Positions 47,113-57,209 of a DNA stretch of 64,000 nt are shown piece by piece. How positions within the stretch are numbered: position 1 is the stretch's first letter; each line of letters starts with the position of its first letter. Source of the DNA: Pseudomonadota bacterium. Its GTDB lineage: Bacteria > Pseudomonadota > Gammaproteobacteria > Acidiferrobacterales > UBA6901. The position numbers were made by a program, and so were the translations under genes. Where the stretch lies: contig DAHXOO010000001.1 of the NCBI GenBank assembly GCA_027364845.1, positions 48,202 through 112,201 on the forward strand. The letters are read 5' to 3'. The notes under the pieces are model-generated. The model was not told the origin of the DNA and did no database searches. It was given only the letters and a program-made list of their open reading frames with translations.

Positions 47113-48354
47113 TCAGGCGTAAAAATCGATCAGACCGATATGCGCCGTCGACGCCGAAACGGCGTCAGCCTCGGGCAGCGCGTTCACGTCACGGCTCGGC
47201 GCCGGATCGTTGGGCTGTCGGGAGTCCCGGGAAAAGGAATGTTGCGAGATATCCACATTGACCAGATTGAGGCCGCTGCTCGAAAACATTTCGCGCAGAC
47301 CGGGGATAGCCGACTGCAGGGCATCGCGCACCTGGGAATGCGCCGAAATGAAGGTCAGACTTGTCTGGTCGTTGTGGATCGCGACCCGCACCTCGATTGG
47401 TCCGAGGTGCGGGGGATTGATCTGCAGCTGAGCAGCCTGGGTCTGACGTCCAACCATCCAGATTACACTGTTGCCGAGCGCTTGATCCCAACCGGCCTGA
47501 TTGATGGGAAGGTTGATCCGAGGCGCCACACTGGGATTGCCGGCCGGTGATGCAGCGGCTGGGGAGCCTGAAGGAAGGGCGGCGGAAGCGACGCGGACCA
47601 TGTCACCTGCCGTCGGCAATGCCACTCCGGGACGCATCGCTGGCAAAGCCATGTTCGTCAGAATGACCGCCTCCGACGGATCCTTGGGCGCAACAGCTTT
47701 ACTGCCTGAACCTTTGTCCGATGCATCTGCCGTCACGCTGGCCGGGTCGGTCGGGTTGGTCAGTCCAGACCCGGAGCTCATCGGCATTTGAACCGGAAGC
47801 GGAGCGCTTGTGGATCCGGGCATGGACATCTGCACGGAGCTCGCACCTCCGGATCCGCCTGCGGGCTGCGACGCCGGCATATTCGCCGCCAGCCCGGGGA
47901 CCACCGCAACCACCGATCCTGGCAGCGTTCCGGGTACTGTCAGCGGCGCTGCCGCGACAACGGTCCCTTGAGACGGCATGGTATGCGGCAAGGTCTTGCC
48001 GTCTTTTGCCGCTGATTGCACAGAGTCTGCCACCTCAGAAAGAGGCATTGCCTGCGTGTCGCCGGCCGGCAGGGATCCCGGGTTATTGCCTGATGTAGCG
48101 CCTCCATGGATGGCGTCGTGCGCCGCCAGAACCGCCGGATTGGCACGGGGCGTTGTCTTTGTGTCACCGCCCGACGTAGATTCCGGGTTATTGCCTGGTG
48201 TAGCGCCCCTGTTGGTAGCATCATGCGCTGCCAGAACCGCAGGAAACGATCCATTGGCAGTGCTGGCATCTCCCGACGAACCCGGATGCGGCGCAACGGG
48301 AACGGACCGACCGAGATCGGGTCGGGACGGCGGAAGATGGCTTGGCTGCGGCAT
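47113..48354 (-). CDS. fliK: Flagellar hook-length control protein FliK
   Basis: The 413-residue protein is rich in Pro, Ala, Gly and Ser for most of its length and ends in a Flg_hook domain (AAQLQINPPHLGPIEVRVAI, then VRDALQSAIPGLREMFSSSGLNLVNVDIS). A 35-residue segment is repeated in tandem near residues 38-107. FliK acts as a molecular ruler and signals FlhB. CAGGAG precedes ATG 48354; the longer open frame is not used because the promoter lies inside it. The gene has its own sigma-54-type promoter. Confidence 0.93.
   Translation of the reverse strand: MPQPSHLPPSRPDLGRSVPVAPHPGSSGDASTANGSFPAVLAAHDATNRGATPGNNPESTSGGDTKTTPRANPAVLAAHDAIHGGATSGNNPGSLPAGDTQAMPLSEVADSVQSAAKDGKTLPHTMPSQGTVVAAAPLTVPGTLPGSVVAVVPGLAANMPASQPAGGSGGASSVQMSMPGSTSAPLPVQMPMSSGSGLTNPTDPASVTADASDKGSGSKAVAPKDPSEAVILTNMALPAMRPGVALPTAGDMVRVASAALPSGSPAAASPAGNPSVAPRINLPINQAGWDQALGNSVIWMVGRQTQAAQLQINPPHLGPIEVRVAIHNDQTSLTFISAHSQVRDALQSAIPGLREMFSSSGLNLVNVDISQHSFSRDSRQPNDPAPSRDVNALPEADAVSASTAHIGLIDFYA
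48034..48243 (-). repeat. Tandem repeat inside fliK, two units of 35 codons
   Basis: Residues 38-72 and 73-107 of FliK are related: both begin PAVLAAHDA, share GATxGNNP and then a GDT segment. The unit is about 105 bases, at 48139-48243 and 48034-48138. Changes in copy number would lengthen or shorten the FliK ruler region. Confidence 0.75.
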
Positions 48355-48771
48355 GGCACTCCTGAACGGGGTCGGTATCTCGAATGGAAAACTAAACAGC
48401 AAGTTGCATGCCAAAGAATGTATTTTCCGCGGTACCTCGCGAATGCAACTGGGTGCCCTGCCCCAACCTATCGCAGGTCGAAGTGCAGCGCCACCGGCGC
48501 CGTAGCAGTCCGTCAGACTCGGGGCATTCAAACTGAGGTAACGGAATATCTGGGAAAGGCTCTAGAAGGACACACATTGGTCCCTGGTGACGGCTTGCCA
48601 CCCCGCCATCACCATCTGTGCGCGATATCGACACCACCTGCGACCGACTGATGCCCGCAACAGTACATCATCCGGACATTTCGGCAACAGCCCATGCAGG
48701 TCAAAACAGATAAAGACAACGTGTGCACCAATCACCTATAGACTGCCGGACGGCGATCCCTATTCAAGCGC
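48355..48771. other. Intergenic region between fliJ and fliK
   Basis: The 417 bases hold the sigma-54-type promoter of fliK (48399-48413). Further upstream I see no coding frame with codon character and no terminator with a U-run after fliJ. An activator-binding site for FleQ or FleR could lie in this stretch but was not identified. Confidence 0.5.
48399..48413 (-). promoter_or_regulatory. Sigma-54 promoter of fliK
   Basis: The minus strand reads TGGCATGCAACTTGC, with GG-N10-GC spacing. The predicted start of transcription, about 48388, gives a leader of some 34 bases before the fliK ATG. This separates fliK from the fliEFGHIJ operon upstream. Confidence 0.8.
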
Positions 48772-49224
48772 TCAGTCGCATTCCTCGTTGACGTCAACGC
48801 GCGCAGGTTTGGCACGTTCGTCGGATTCAACCTGCTCACGCCGCTCCGACGCACGGGATTCATCACCAAGATAGCGTGTGATGATCTTGTCCACCGCCCG
48901 CACTTTGGTGCGTGTTGCATACCATTGGTGGCGCTTTGCCTCGTACTCTCGCCGGCTGTGGTCCACGCGATGCTGCTGATGAATGATCGCCTCGTTGAGA
49001 CGCGAAAGAAACACGCGAAAATCGTACATTTGACGCGCGTCGATAGTGCTCTTTCCGGAGAACTCAAGCTTATTTGCATACTCGTCCCGGTAGCCGAGCA
49101 GCTCAGCGAGTTTAGCTTCGGCCTCGTTCAGCAGCCGGCGCTGCTCTCCCAGCACGCGCGCCGCCGTGCGCTCGCGCGACTCGACGACTTTCGCCAACGG
49201 CTTCATACGCTTCGATTTTGTCAT
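48772..49224 (-). CDS. fliJ: Flagellar export protein FliJ
   Basis: The 150-residue protein is a long charged coiled coil (for example LGEQRRLLNEAEAKLAELLGYRDEYANKL), as in FliJ, which couples the FliI ATPase to FlhA. An AAAGGATG site precedes ATG 49224. It is the last gene of the fliEFGHIJ run. Confidence 0.9.
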   Translation of the reverse strand: MTKSKRMKPLAKVVESRERTAARVLGEQRRLLNEAEAKLAELLGYRDEYANKLEFSGKSTIDARQMYDFRVFLSRLNEAIIHQQHRVDHSRREYEAKRHQWYATRTKVRAVDKIITRYLGDESRASERREQVESDERAKPARVDVNEECD

Positions 49225-49274
49225 CGCACATCCTTTGTATTTCAACTAGCTCACGATTCTCTGGCGGCAGAGGA

Positions 49275-50645
49275 TCACTGTTTCGCTGCCACCTCCGGCA
49301 CCAAGGCGGCAAGCTCGGACAGGCTTGCGGCCAGCGGCACCGCTTTATTCATGTCCTGACGCAGAAATCCCAGCAGGCGGGGATGGTATTCAATAGCCTC
49401 ATCCAGACGTTGATCCGTTCCACGCGCATAGGCACCGACGCTGACGAGATCGCGGTTCTGCTGATACACCGAGTAAAGCTGCTTGAAACGCCGCGCGGAC
49501 TGCTGCTGGGGCGCCTTCGTGATTTCGGTCATGGCACGGCTGATCGATGCTTCGATGTCTATGGCCGGGAAGTGTCCACTTTCGGCAAGCTGCCGTGACA
49601 GGAATATGTGCCCGTCCAGAATCGCACGTGCGGCATCTCCGATGGGATCGTTCTGATCATCCCCCTCGGTAAGCACGGTATAGAATGCCGTGATTGATCC
49701 GCCCCCCACTTCGCCGTTGCCCGCGCGCTCCACGAGCTGCGGCAACCTGGCGAACACCGATGGCGGATAACCTCTCGTGGCCGGCGGCTCGCCGATGGCA
49801 AGGGCAATCTCGCGCTGCGCCTGTGCGTAGCGCGTCAGTGAATCCATGAGCAGCAGAACCTGACGACCCTGATCCCGGAAATGCTCGGCAATACTGGTAG
49901 CCAGCATGGCGCCGTGCAAGCGCATGAGCGGCGGATAATCCGCCGGCACCGCGACCACTACTGCGCGCGCCATCCCCTGCGGCCCCAGGATGTTCTCGAT
50001 GAATTCCTTCACCTCTCTGCCACGCTCGCCGATTAGACCCACCACAATGACGTCCGCCGTGGTAAAGCGCGTCATCATGCCCAGCAACACGCTCTTACCC
50101 ACGCCGCTACCGGCAAAAAGTCCAAGCCGCTGTCCGCGACCCACCGTAAGCAGCGCATTGATCGCGCGCACACCAACATCGAGCGGCTCGCGAATCGGGT
50201 TTCGCGCCAGCGGATTGATTGGCCTCCCGGTCAGCGGGGCGCGGGCGCTTGTCCGCACTCTGCCCTTTCCATCCAATGGATTTCCGGCGCCGTCCAACAC
50301 TCGCCCGAGCAGACCATCACCCACCTGCGCTTCGTACACCCGTGCAATCGGAATCACGCGCGCATTGGGTGTAAGTCCGCGGATATCGCCGGTGGGCATC
50401 AGAAAGAGGCGCTCGCCGGCGAAGCCCACCACTTCAGCCTCGATGTTCGCGCCGTGCGGACCCGCTACGAGACAGCGGCTGCCAATCGCCGCCTGGCAGC
50501 CAGTGGCTTCCAGGGTGAGGCCGACCATGCGTGTGAGTTTCCCCTCTACCACCAGCGGTGGGGCCACATGCAGAAGCGTACGGGCGCGCGCTAGACTGTC
50601 GCGCCAGCGCGCGCTGCGCGATGTATCAACCTGCGGGTTAGTCAT
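49275..50645 (-). CDS. fliI: Flagellum-specific ATP synthase FliI
   Basis: The 456-residue ATPase resembles the F1 beta subunit, with Walker A AGSGVGKS at about 178-185, [15 protein letters not shown] and the Walker B region [26 protein letters not shown]. It powers export together with FliH and FliJ. ATG 50645 overlaps fliH by eight bases; GGAGA lies before it. A GTG 15 bases further upstream is possible. Confidence 0.97.
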   Translation of the reverse strand: MTNPQVDTSRSARWRDSLARARTLLHVAPPLVVEGKLTRMVGLTLEATGCQAAIGSRCLVAGPHGANIEAEVVGFAGERLFLMPTGDIRGLTPNARVIPIARVYEAQVGDGLLGRVLDGAGNPLDGKGRVRTSARAPLTGRPINPLARNPIREPLDVGVRAINALLTVGRGQRLGLFAGSGVGKSVLLGMMTRFTTADVIVVGLIGERGREVKEFIENILGPQGMARAVVVAVPADYPPLMRLHGAMLATSIAEHFRDQGRQVLLLMDSLTRYAQAQREIALAIGEPPATRGYPPSVFARLPQLVERAGNGEVGGGSITAFYTVLTEGDDQNDPIGDAARAILDGHIFLSRQLAESGHFPAIDIEASISRAMTEITKAPQQQSARRFKQLYSVYQQNRDLVSVGAYARGTDQRLDEAIEYHPRLLGFLRQDMNKAVPLAASLSELAALVPEVAAKQ

Positions 50646-51303
50646 CGCGGCGTTCTCCACCTAGGATTGCGGTAACAATGCTGGTCAGACGCGCCTCCAC
50701 GCTCGCGTCGATGTGGGAATTCTCGGTAAGCACTTTGCAGTCACCACGAGTCAGCACCGGATCTTCGATAATGCGCCATGCGCGCTCCCCCTCTGGAAGC
50801 GCGAGGGCGCTGCGCACAAGCGCGGCGTCCTCAGGGTGGAGATGGACACCCACGTGGCGTGCTGATACCGGAAGGGCAGACACAGCCTCGCGCACCACCG
50901 CTACGACCATGCCGGGATCGGTACGCAGCTCGCGCCGCACCAGCGTACGTGCGATGACGACCGCAAGCTGGACGAGTTCCTGCTCGACCTGGTGGTCGAG
51001 GTCGGTGAGCGGCTCGTTCAACAAGCTGATCAGCTTTGCAAAGCGCTCGGCCTGGGTGAGCATCTGGGCCCGCCCTTCCTGACGGCCCTGTGAGAAACCC
51101 TCGTCATGCGCCTGCTTCTGTATCTGCTCGATCTGTTTGGCGGTAAGCACGCTGGGATTCTTGCCCAGCGTCCCATCCACCGTCGGCAACTCCCAGCGCT
51201 GATAGGCGCTCAGCTCGTCCCCGGAAATGACGCGTGACTTGCGGCCAGCACCGCGCTCGGACGCCTGCTTAGGCGGCGGAACAGCACTGTCGTGCTCAGA
51301 CAT
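50638..51303 (-). CDS. fliH: Flagellar assembly protein FliH
   Basis: The 221-residue protein has the FliH/YscL organisation: an N-terminal low-complexity part, a GxxxG-like helical region ([18 protein letters not shown]) and a C-terminal FliI-binding domain ([23 protein letters not shown]). It regulates FliI. Overlaps both fliG and fliI by eight bases. Confidence 0.93.
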   Translation of the reverse strand: MSEHDSAVPPPKQASERGAGRKSRVISGDELSAYQRWELPTVDGTLGKNPSVLTAKQIEQIQKQAHDEGFSQGRQEGRAQMLTQAERFAKLISLLNEPLTDLDHQVEQELVQLAVVIARTLVRRELRTDPGMVVAVVREAVSALPVSARHVGVHLHPEDAALVRSALALPEGERAWRIIEDPVLTRGDCKVLTENSHIDASVEARLTSIVTAILGGERRDD

Positions 51304-52312
51304 ATTCCTCCCCGCCCTTGCCTCCCAGCGCTATTTCCCCGGATTCGGAAAGGCGCCGCGCAATCCCAAGGATCTCCTTCTGCGCCGCCTCGACCTCCGA
51401 CAGCCGCACCGGACCCTTGGCTTCCAAATCGTCACGCAGCATCTCGGCTGCACGCTTCGACATGTTGCTGAAGATCTTCTGTCTCATCGCGTCGTCCGAA
51501 CCTTTGAGCGCAAGCAGTAGCGATTCCGACGACACTTCGCGCAGCAGCGTCTGGATGCTGCGGTCATCGATGCTCAACAAATCCTCATACACGAACATCA
51601 AGTCCTCGATCTTCTGTGCCAGATCGCCGTCCGCCTCCTTGATATGCTTGAGAATCTCTGCCTCGACTGACCCGCTCATATTGTTGATAATGCCGGCAGC
51701 GGTCTTGACGCCTCCTACGCTCGAAGACTTGAGCTTGCTGGCAGCCTTGCCGGAGAATTTCTTCTCCATGATGTCGTTGAGCTCCTGCAGCGCAGAAGGC
51801 TGAATGCCGTCGAGCGCGGCGATGCGCATCAGTATGTCGGCCTTCATTTTCTCCGGAAATAGGGCCAGTACCTCTGCCGACTGATCATTGTCGAGGAAGG
51901 CCAGGATAATGGCGATGATCTGGGGGTGTTCCAGACGAATGAGTTCCATGATCGCGCGCGGGTCCATCCACTTGAGACCCTCTAGGCCCTTTGTGTTTCC
52001 GCCCAGCAGTATGCGATCGATGAAGCCACCGGCCTTTTCCTCGCCCAACGCCTTGGTCAGAACCTTGCGGACGTAGTCGTCGGATCCAATTCCGAGCGAG
52101 GTCTGGTTGTCCACCGACTGCACGAAATCCTGCAGCACCTGACTTACTTGGGAACGAGAGACACTCGACAGCGCAGCCATTGCCGAACCGACCTTCTGAA
52201 CCTCTTTCGGCTCCATGTGCTTGAGTATCTCGGCAGCGTCCTGCTCGCCGAGCGTGAGCAGCAGGATCGCAGCACGCTCGACCCCAGAGACCCTGGCTGC
52301 CGCCTCAGCCAT
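51296..52312 (-). CDS. fliG: Flagellar motor switch protein FliG
   Basis: The 338-residue protein contains the FliG N, middle and C domains. The C-terminal charged ridge that meets the stator is in MFVYEDLLSIDDRSIQTLLREV. The middle domain has EHPQ and the hinge GG. FliG links the MS-ring (FliF) to the C-ring and makes torque. Confidence 0.97.
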   Translation of the reverse strand: MAEAAARVSGVERAAILLLTLGEQDAAEILKHMEPKEVQKVGSAMAALSSVSRSQVSQVLQDFVQSVDNQTSLGIGSDDYVRKVLTKALGEEKAGGFIDRILLGGNTKGLEGLKWMDPRAIMELIRLEHPQIIAIILAFLDNDQSAEVLALFPEKMKADILMRIAALDGIQPSALQELNDIMEKKFSGKAASKLKSSSVGGVKTAAGIINNMSGSVEAEILKHIKEADGDLAQKIEDLMFVYEDLLSIDDRSIQTLLREVSSESLLLALKGSDDAMRQKIFSNMSKRAAEMLRDDLEAKGPVRLSEVEAAQKEILGIARRLSESGEIALGGKGGEEYV

Positions 52313-53993
52313 CGCTCGCCACCCAGGATTTGACCACCTGCGCTACACGCTTCGGATCCTGCGCGCTCACGCTGCGGGCAGAATTGAGCTGGGCATCATA
52401 GTTGCCCGGCCCGCTGAGCTGCGCCACCGGACCGGATCCACCGAGCACCTGCCTGTTGGCGGTCGGCTCGGACACTGGCGCGGCAGCAAGCGACGCCGCC
52501 TGCTTGGCAAGCAGTCCACGCGTCACCGGACGCAGGATCCCGAAAATCAAGAACAGTACCACCAGTCCCGCAAGCCCCTGCCGGGCCGCATTCCACACCC
52601 ACGGCTGCCTCCAGATGGGCTGCGCCGGGAGCGGCTGTATCGGGGGTGGTTCACTGAAGGGGATGTTGATGACATTGATGCTGTCGCCACGCTGTTGGTC
52701 GAATCCGACCGCGGATTTGACCAGAGCGGTAATGCGTGCAAGTTCCTGTGGCTTGAGCGGCGAACGCACGGCCTGGCCGCTACTGTCGACTGTCCTCAGG
52801 TCGTCCACTACGACCGCCACTGAAATTCGCTTGATGCGCCCGCTTGGTAGCCGCGTATGGCTGATGGTCTTGTCCAGCTCGTAGTTGCGCGTGGCGCTGC
52901 TGCTGCTGTCCGTCGGAATAGCTGGACTGGCAGTGGTTGCCGCGGCTGGTTTGCCCGATTTCGCGCCGGCGCCCGCCGCCGGTGCCGCCTTAGGCGCAGC
53001 CGCCGCGGTGGTCTCCGGCACCGTAGTCGGGCCGGGTGGCTCATTCGACAGCGCGCCTGGCACGCCCATCACGCCGGCGGCGCTACCAGTAGTCTGCTGC
53101 CGCGATACCTGCTCGCTCAGCAGTGCCGTGTCCTTGGGGTTGACCTTCTCCTGGGTTTCCTCGGTCGTGGTGAAATCCAGGTCCGCGACCACCTGCGCGT
53201 GCACTCCGCCGACTCCGATGATTGGCGTGAGGATATTATCGATGCGCTTCACATAGGAATGCTCGAGACGGCGTGTGTACTGGAACTCACTATTGTTGAG
53301 CACCGCGAGCCGGCTGGATCCGCCGCCGCTTAGCAGCCGCCCGCGCTGGTCCACGATCGTCACGTTGCTGGTCTTCAGGTTCGGCACGCTGAAGGCTACC
53401 AGGTGCTCGATCGCCGCAACCTCACCACTGTTGAGATCGCGCCCTGGATACAGATCAACCAGCACCGAGGCTGTCGGCTGCGCGCGTTCACTTACAAAAA
53501 CCGACTGCTTCGGTATCGCCAGGCTCACGCGCGCGCGACGCACGTTGTCAAGCGCACCGATCGAACGTGTCAGCTGCCGTTCGAGGACATACTGGTAGCG
53601 TGCGGTCTCAATAAACCTGCTAGTACCGAATCCGTGTGGATCATCGAGCAGATCGAGGCCGCCATCCGTGCTTCTCGGCAAACCTTGCGCGGCCAGCTTG
53701 ATGCGCGCATCTGCCACCTGACCCGCCGGCACCATGACCATGCCGCCCGGCTCGATCTTATAGGGAATGTTCAGTTTCTGCAGACTGGTGATTACCTGCC
53801 CAGCGTTCTTGTCGGACAATCCGGTATAAATCTGGCTGAAGTCCGGGGTCCGTGACCACATCACCACGCTCACACCGATCGCCACGGCGGCGGCAATGCC
53901 GAGCAATAGCCCGAGTTGCTGCACCACGGGGTTACGTACCAGACCCTGAAAGGGAATGGGCGTGTTCTGGGACTTAGAAAGTTCAGTGGCCAT
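52305..53993 (-). CDS. fliF: Flagellar MS-ring protein FliF
   Basis: The 562-residue protein has two membrane helices (LGLLLGIAAAVAIGVSVVMW and LAGLVVLFLIFGILRPV) that flank a large periplasmic ring-building region with YscJ/FliF domain (IPYKIEPGGMVMVPAGQV). The low-complexity Ala/Pro part (about residues 320-370) is common in the family. The C-terminal tail binds FliG. Confidence 0.97.
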   Translation of the reverse strand: MATELSKSQNTPIPFQGLVRNPVVQQLGLLLGIAAAVAIGVSVVMWSRTPDFSQIYTGLSDKNAGQVITSLQKLNIPYKIEPGGMVMVPAGQVADARIKLAAQGLPRSTDGGLDLLDDPHGFGTSRFIETARYQYVLERQLTRSIGALDNVRRARVSLAIPKQSVFVSERAQPTASVLVDLYPGRDLNSGEVAAIEHLVAFSVPNLKTSNVTIVDQRGRLLSGGGSSRLAVLNNSEFQYTRRLEHSYVKRIDNILTPIIGVGGVHAQVVADLDFTTTEETQEKVNPKDTALLSEQVSRQQTTGSAAGVMGVPGALSNEPPGPTTVPETTAAAAPKAAPAAGAGAKSGKPAAATTASPAIPTDSSSSATRNYELDKTISHTRLPSGRIKRISVAVVVDDLRTVDSSGQAVRSPLKPQELARITALVKSAVGFDQQRGDSINVINIPFSEPPPIQPLPAQPIWRQPWVWNAARQGLAGLVVLFLIFGILRPVTRGLLAKQAASLAAAPVSEPTANRQVLGGSGPVAQLSGPGNYDAQLNSARSVSAQDPKRVAQVVKSWVASDG

Positions 53994-54086
53994 AGGTCAA
54001 TCGGAATTCACAGTACCGAGTGGTCGATTTCAGCCGCAGTGGGGCCGGCCGAATGGACCGAGCAACCCTTGACGCAACAGATTTCC

Positions 54087-54407
54087 TCATAGCTGCATGC
54101 TCATGATGTCCTGGTATGCCGACACGAGCTTGTTGCGCACCTGGGTCATCGCCTGAAACGAGATATTGGCCTTCTGCACGGCGATCATCACCTGCGCTAG
54201 GCTCACATGGTCCGTCTTGGTCTCAAATGCCCGCTCTAACGAGTGTGCATGCATCTGGCTGTCGTTGACGTGCTCGATCGCGCCGTTCAGCAGCGACGAG
54301 AAATCCGCATTTCCGGACGCGTGCGCAGCCTCCTGCGGCATGCCCTGCGCTGCGGCGCTCATAGAGCGCAGCTGCGAAATCAGCTGGTTCACGTCGATAT
54401 TGTTCAT
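54087..54407 (-). CDS. fliE: Flagellar basal-body protein FliE
   Basis: The 106-residue protein has the FliE core (DFSSLLNGAIEHVNDSQMHAHSLERAFETK, then SLAQVMIAVQKANISFQAMTQVRNKLVSAYQDIMSMQL). FliE joins the MS-ring to the rod. It lies only 36 bases after fleR, and I saw no sigma-54-type site in that gap. It may be read from fleSR or from a promoter inside fleR. Confidence 0.95.
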   Translation of the reverse strand: MNNIDVNQLISQLRSMSAAAQGMPQEAAHASGNADFSSLLNGAIEHVNDSQMHAHSLERAFETKTDHVSLAQVMIAVQKANISFQAMTQVRNKLVSAYQDIMSMQL

Positions 54408-54443
54408 GGATTGCTGTCTCTCCTATATCGGTCCGAACAGGAT

Positions 54444-55814
54444 TTATCCGGGGATCACGACCCCTTCCTCGCGCAATCGCGCCAGCTTGTAGCGCAGCGT
54501 GCGCGGGCTGATCCCGAGGCGTGCAGCGGCCTCCTTGCGGCTGCCCATGCCTGCCCTGAGTGCCTCCAGAATCAGATTGCGTTCGTGGCTGCGCAGATCC
54601 TCTCCCAGAGAATCCGCCCCCGCGGCCTGCGCCGCTAACTCGACCACGGCCGCATCGGTTTCGAAGCGCAGATCGTGCACCTCGATCCGGTCTCCGGCAT
54701 GGAGAATCAGGGCCCGCTGAATCATGTTGTCGAGTTCGCGTACATTGCCCGGCCAGCCGTGCTGTGACAGACGCGCCATTGCTGGCTGCGACAAATCCGG
54801 AACGTGCCGGCCCTGTGCCGCGGCGGCGCGCGCAAGCAGGCAACGCGCGAGAGGCACGATGTCCTCTGCGCGCTCGCGCAACGGTGGTACCTGCAGTGGA
54901 AAGACGTTCAGCCTGTAAAACAGATCCTCGCGAAAGTGCCCAGCCGCAACCTCCTCACGCATGTGTCGGTTGGATGTGGCTAGTACTCGCACATCGAGCG
55001 CAACCGGCTTGCGCCCGCCAAGGCGCTCGACCTCTTTCTCCTGCAATACGCGCAACAGCTTCGCCTGCAGCGCTAGGTTCATTTCCGATATTTCGTCGAG
55101 CAGCAGCGTGCCGCCCTGGGCCTGCTCGAACTTTCCTGGACTTGCCTGATAGGCACCGGTAAAGGCTCCTTTCTCGTAACCGAACAGGATTGCCTCGAGC
55201 ATGTTATCCGGGATTGCGGCGCAATTGATGGCGACGAACGGCTGATCGGACCGGCGTGAGTGCCGATGCAGGTAGCGCGCTAGCACTTCCTTGCCGGTGC
55301 CGCTCTCCCCGCTGATCATCACGGTTGCATCGCTGTCTGCGACACGCTGGGCAAGCTCGACGAGTTCACGCATGCGCGCGTCGGCGGCAATCAGATCTCC
55401 ATCAGCCACTGCCGCCGGCAGCGCATAGCGCTCCACCATGTTCACCAGAACCTCCGCCTCGAAGGGCTTGACCAGGTAATCAGCGGCGCCGTCGCGCATT
55501 GCAGCCACAGCGGTCTGGATCGTGCCATAGGCCGTCATCAGCAGCACCGGGATCTGGGGCGCATCGGCCTTGATGCGCTGAAGCAGAGCGTTCCCGTCCA
55601 TGCGCGGCATCTGCACGTCGGCGATGACCATGGCAATGATGCCGGAGGTCAGGATGTTGAGTGCCGTACTTCCATCGGCTGCCGCTGCCACTCCGTATCC
55701 GGCCATTCTCAGCGTATCGCACAGCGCCTCGCGCAGGGTCTCGTCATCCTCCACGACAAGCACCGTTGCACGGTTGCGTTGTGGGCTGTCCGGTAAGACA
55801 TTGACAGAAGCCAT
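54444..55814 (-). CDS. fleR: Response regulator FleR, sigma-54 activator
   Basis: The 456-residue protein has a receiver domain (Asp66 in VIADVQMPRMDG), an AAA+ domain with GESGTGKE and the sigma-54-contacting GAFTGA loop, and a C-terminal Fis-type helix-turn-helix (EAAARLGISPRTLRYKLARL). It activates mid-class flagellar genes when phosphorylated by FleS. ATG 55814 overlaps the fleS stop (TAATG). Confidence 0.95.
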   Translation of the reverse strand: MASVNVLPDSPQRNRATVLVVEDDETLREALCDTLRMAGYGVAAAADGSTALNILTSGIIAMVIADVQMPRMDGNALLQRIKADAPQIPVLLMTAYGTIQTAVAAMRDGAADYLVKPFEAEVLVNMVERYALPAAVADGDLIAADARMRELVELAQRVADSDATVMISGESGTGKEVLARYLHRHSRRSDQPFVAINCAAIPDNMLEAILFGYEKGAFTGAYQASPGKFEQAQGGTLLLDEISEMNLALQAKLLRVLQEKEVERLGGRKPVALDVRVLATSNRHMREEVAAGHFREDLFYRLNVFPLQVPPLRERAEDIVPLARCLLARAAAAQGRHVPDLSQPAMARLSQHGWPGNVRELDNMIQRALILHAGDRIEVHDLRFETDAAVVELAAQAAGADSLGEDLRSHERNLILEALRAGMGSRKEAAARLGISPRTLRYKLARLREEGVVIPG

Positions 55815-57085
55815 TAGACACTCCTTCTCAAGGAATCATCGGACATCGTCACGCACACATCATCACGCGGGTGCAACCTGCGATCGATCGCACCCAGAGG
55901 CAGCCGCAGACCGAAAGTGCTTCCGACCCCGGGCTGCGAACTCATCCAAGCACTGCCTCCGTGCGCTTCGGCAATCGCCCGCACTACCGCCAGCCCCAGC
56001 CCGGTGCCCTGCGCGCGGGTGGTGAAGAAGGGTTCGAAGATGCGCTCCTGCAATGTCTCCGATATCCCCGGGCCGTTGTCGCACACCATTAGATCGATGC
56101 AGGCCGCGTCCGCACGCGCAATGAAAAGCAACTGACCGCCGGGGCCGCAGGCCTGCATGGCGTTGTTCGCAAGGTTTTGCAGCGCGCTGAGCAGGGTTTC
56201 GCGGTTCGCACAGAGAGCCACGCCGTCTGATTCGTCCAAGGTTGTGAGCTGGCAGTCGTGCGTCTGCAGCCCCACCTCGAGTCCCTTCCGCAAGTCGGCG
56301 ATCAGGCCCGCTACAGGAAATGTGCTCTTGGCAAAGCTGCCGTCACGAGCAAACAGCAGCATGTCGTTGATAAGCCGCTCCAGGTGTCGCATGCGCGACT
56401 GGATGCGCTCAGCCGCGCGTTGCCGGTCCGCCACTGCGAGTACTGGACGATTGAGATGCGAGGCATAAAGCAGGACCGACGCCAGAGGAGTCCGTATTTG
56501 GTGTGCAAGTGCCGCGACCATGCGGCCCATGGCCGATAGGCGCCGGTCGTGATTCAGCCGCTCTTGCAGTCGGCGCGTCTCGGTCAGGTCCTTGAGCAGC
56601 AGAATCTGACCGGGCTCGGGAGCAAGCGGACTCGTCGCAATGCTGACCAGACGGCCGTCGCGCAGTGAAATTTCGTGACCATCATCTGAACGCGGCGAAA
56701 ACGCCCGCTGGATCACGTCGCGCCAGGCGCTACCCAACAAGGGTTCGCCTAGTAAGTCGATTGCTGCGGGATTGCAATCCTGCACACGCCCGTCGCCGTC
56801 GAGCACGACCACACCGCCGGGCAACACATCGAGCAGTCGCCTTAGGCGGTTGGCTAGTCGGTTCTTTTCCGCGAGACCCTCGAGGTGCTCGCTCCGGGCC
56901 GCTGCCAGCTCGTTGCTGAGCTCGCTGGCACGGCTCTCGAGCTCATGATAGGACGCTGCCAGGTGGGCAGAGACCTCACTGAACAGGCGAAACGCATCGA
57001 CCAGATCACACGCAGGCCCGGGAACGGCCCCGTCCGCGGCCCCAATCTGCGGCGCGAACTCCCTTCTGGCAAGCTGTTCGGTCAT
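55814..57085 (-). CDS. fleS: Sensor histidine kinase FleS
   Basis: The 423-residue soluble kinase has no membrane helix. It has an N-terminal coiled coil and PAS domain (LLDVLPGGVVVLDGDGRVQDCNPAA), the phosphoacceptor His195 in ALAHQIRTPL and an ATPase domain (NLANNAMQACGPGG, DNGPGIS, GTGLGLAVVRAI). ATG 57085 has AGGAAT in front. It is transcribed with fleR from a sigma-54-type promoter. The signal it senses is unknown, possibly hook-basal-body assembly state. Confidence 0.93.
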   Translation of the reverse strand: MTEQLARREFAPQIGAADGAVPGPACDLVDAFRLFSEVSAHLAASYHELESRASELSNELAAARSEHLEGLAEKNRLANRLRRLLDVLPGGVVVLDGDGRVQDCNPAAIDLLGEPLLGSAWRDVIQRAFSPRSDDGHEISLRDGRLVSIATSPLAPEPGQILLLKDLTETRRLQERLNHDRRLSAMGRMVAALAHQIRTPLASVLLYASHLNRPVLAVADRQRAAERIQSRMRHLERLINDMLLFARDGSFAKSTFPVAGLIADLRKGLEVGLQTHDCQLTTLDESDGVALCANRETLLSALQNLANNAMQACGPGGQLLFIARADAACIDLMVCDNGPGISETLQERIFEPFFTTRAQGTGLGLAVVRAIAEAHGGSAWMSSQPGVGSTFGLRLPLGAIDRRLHPRDDVCVTMSDDSLRRSV

Positions 57086-57147
57086 AAGATTCCTGCTCCG
57101 GCTTGGTATAGTCTCTGGACCAGTAACGGCCCACTGAAGCCTTGTCA

Positions 57148-57162
57148 GCAAGAACTGTGCCC
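57148..57162 (-). promoter_or_regulatory. Sigma-54 promoter of fleSR
   Basis: The minus strand reads GGGCACAGTTCTTGC, with GG-N10-GC spacing. It lies 48 bases after the fleQ stop. The predicted start, about 57137, leaves a leader of some 50 bases before fleS. FleQ is the likely activator, as in Pseudomonas. Confidence 0.78.
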
Positions 57163-57209
57163 GATAATTACTCCTTGTTAAACAACCTCTTGAATTCGTG
57201 CCTAAAGGG

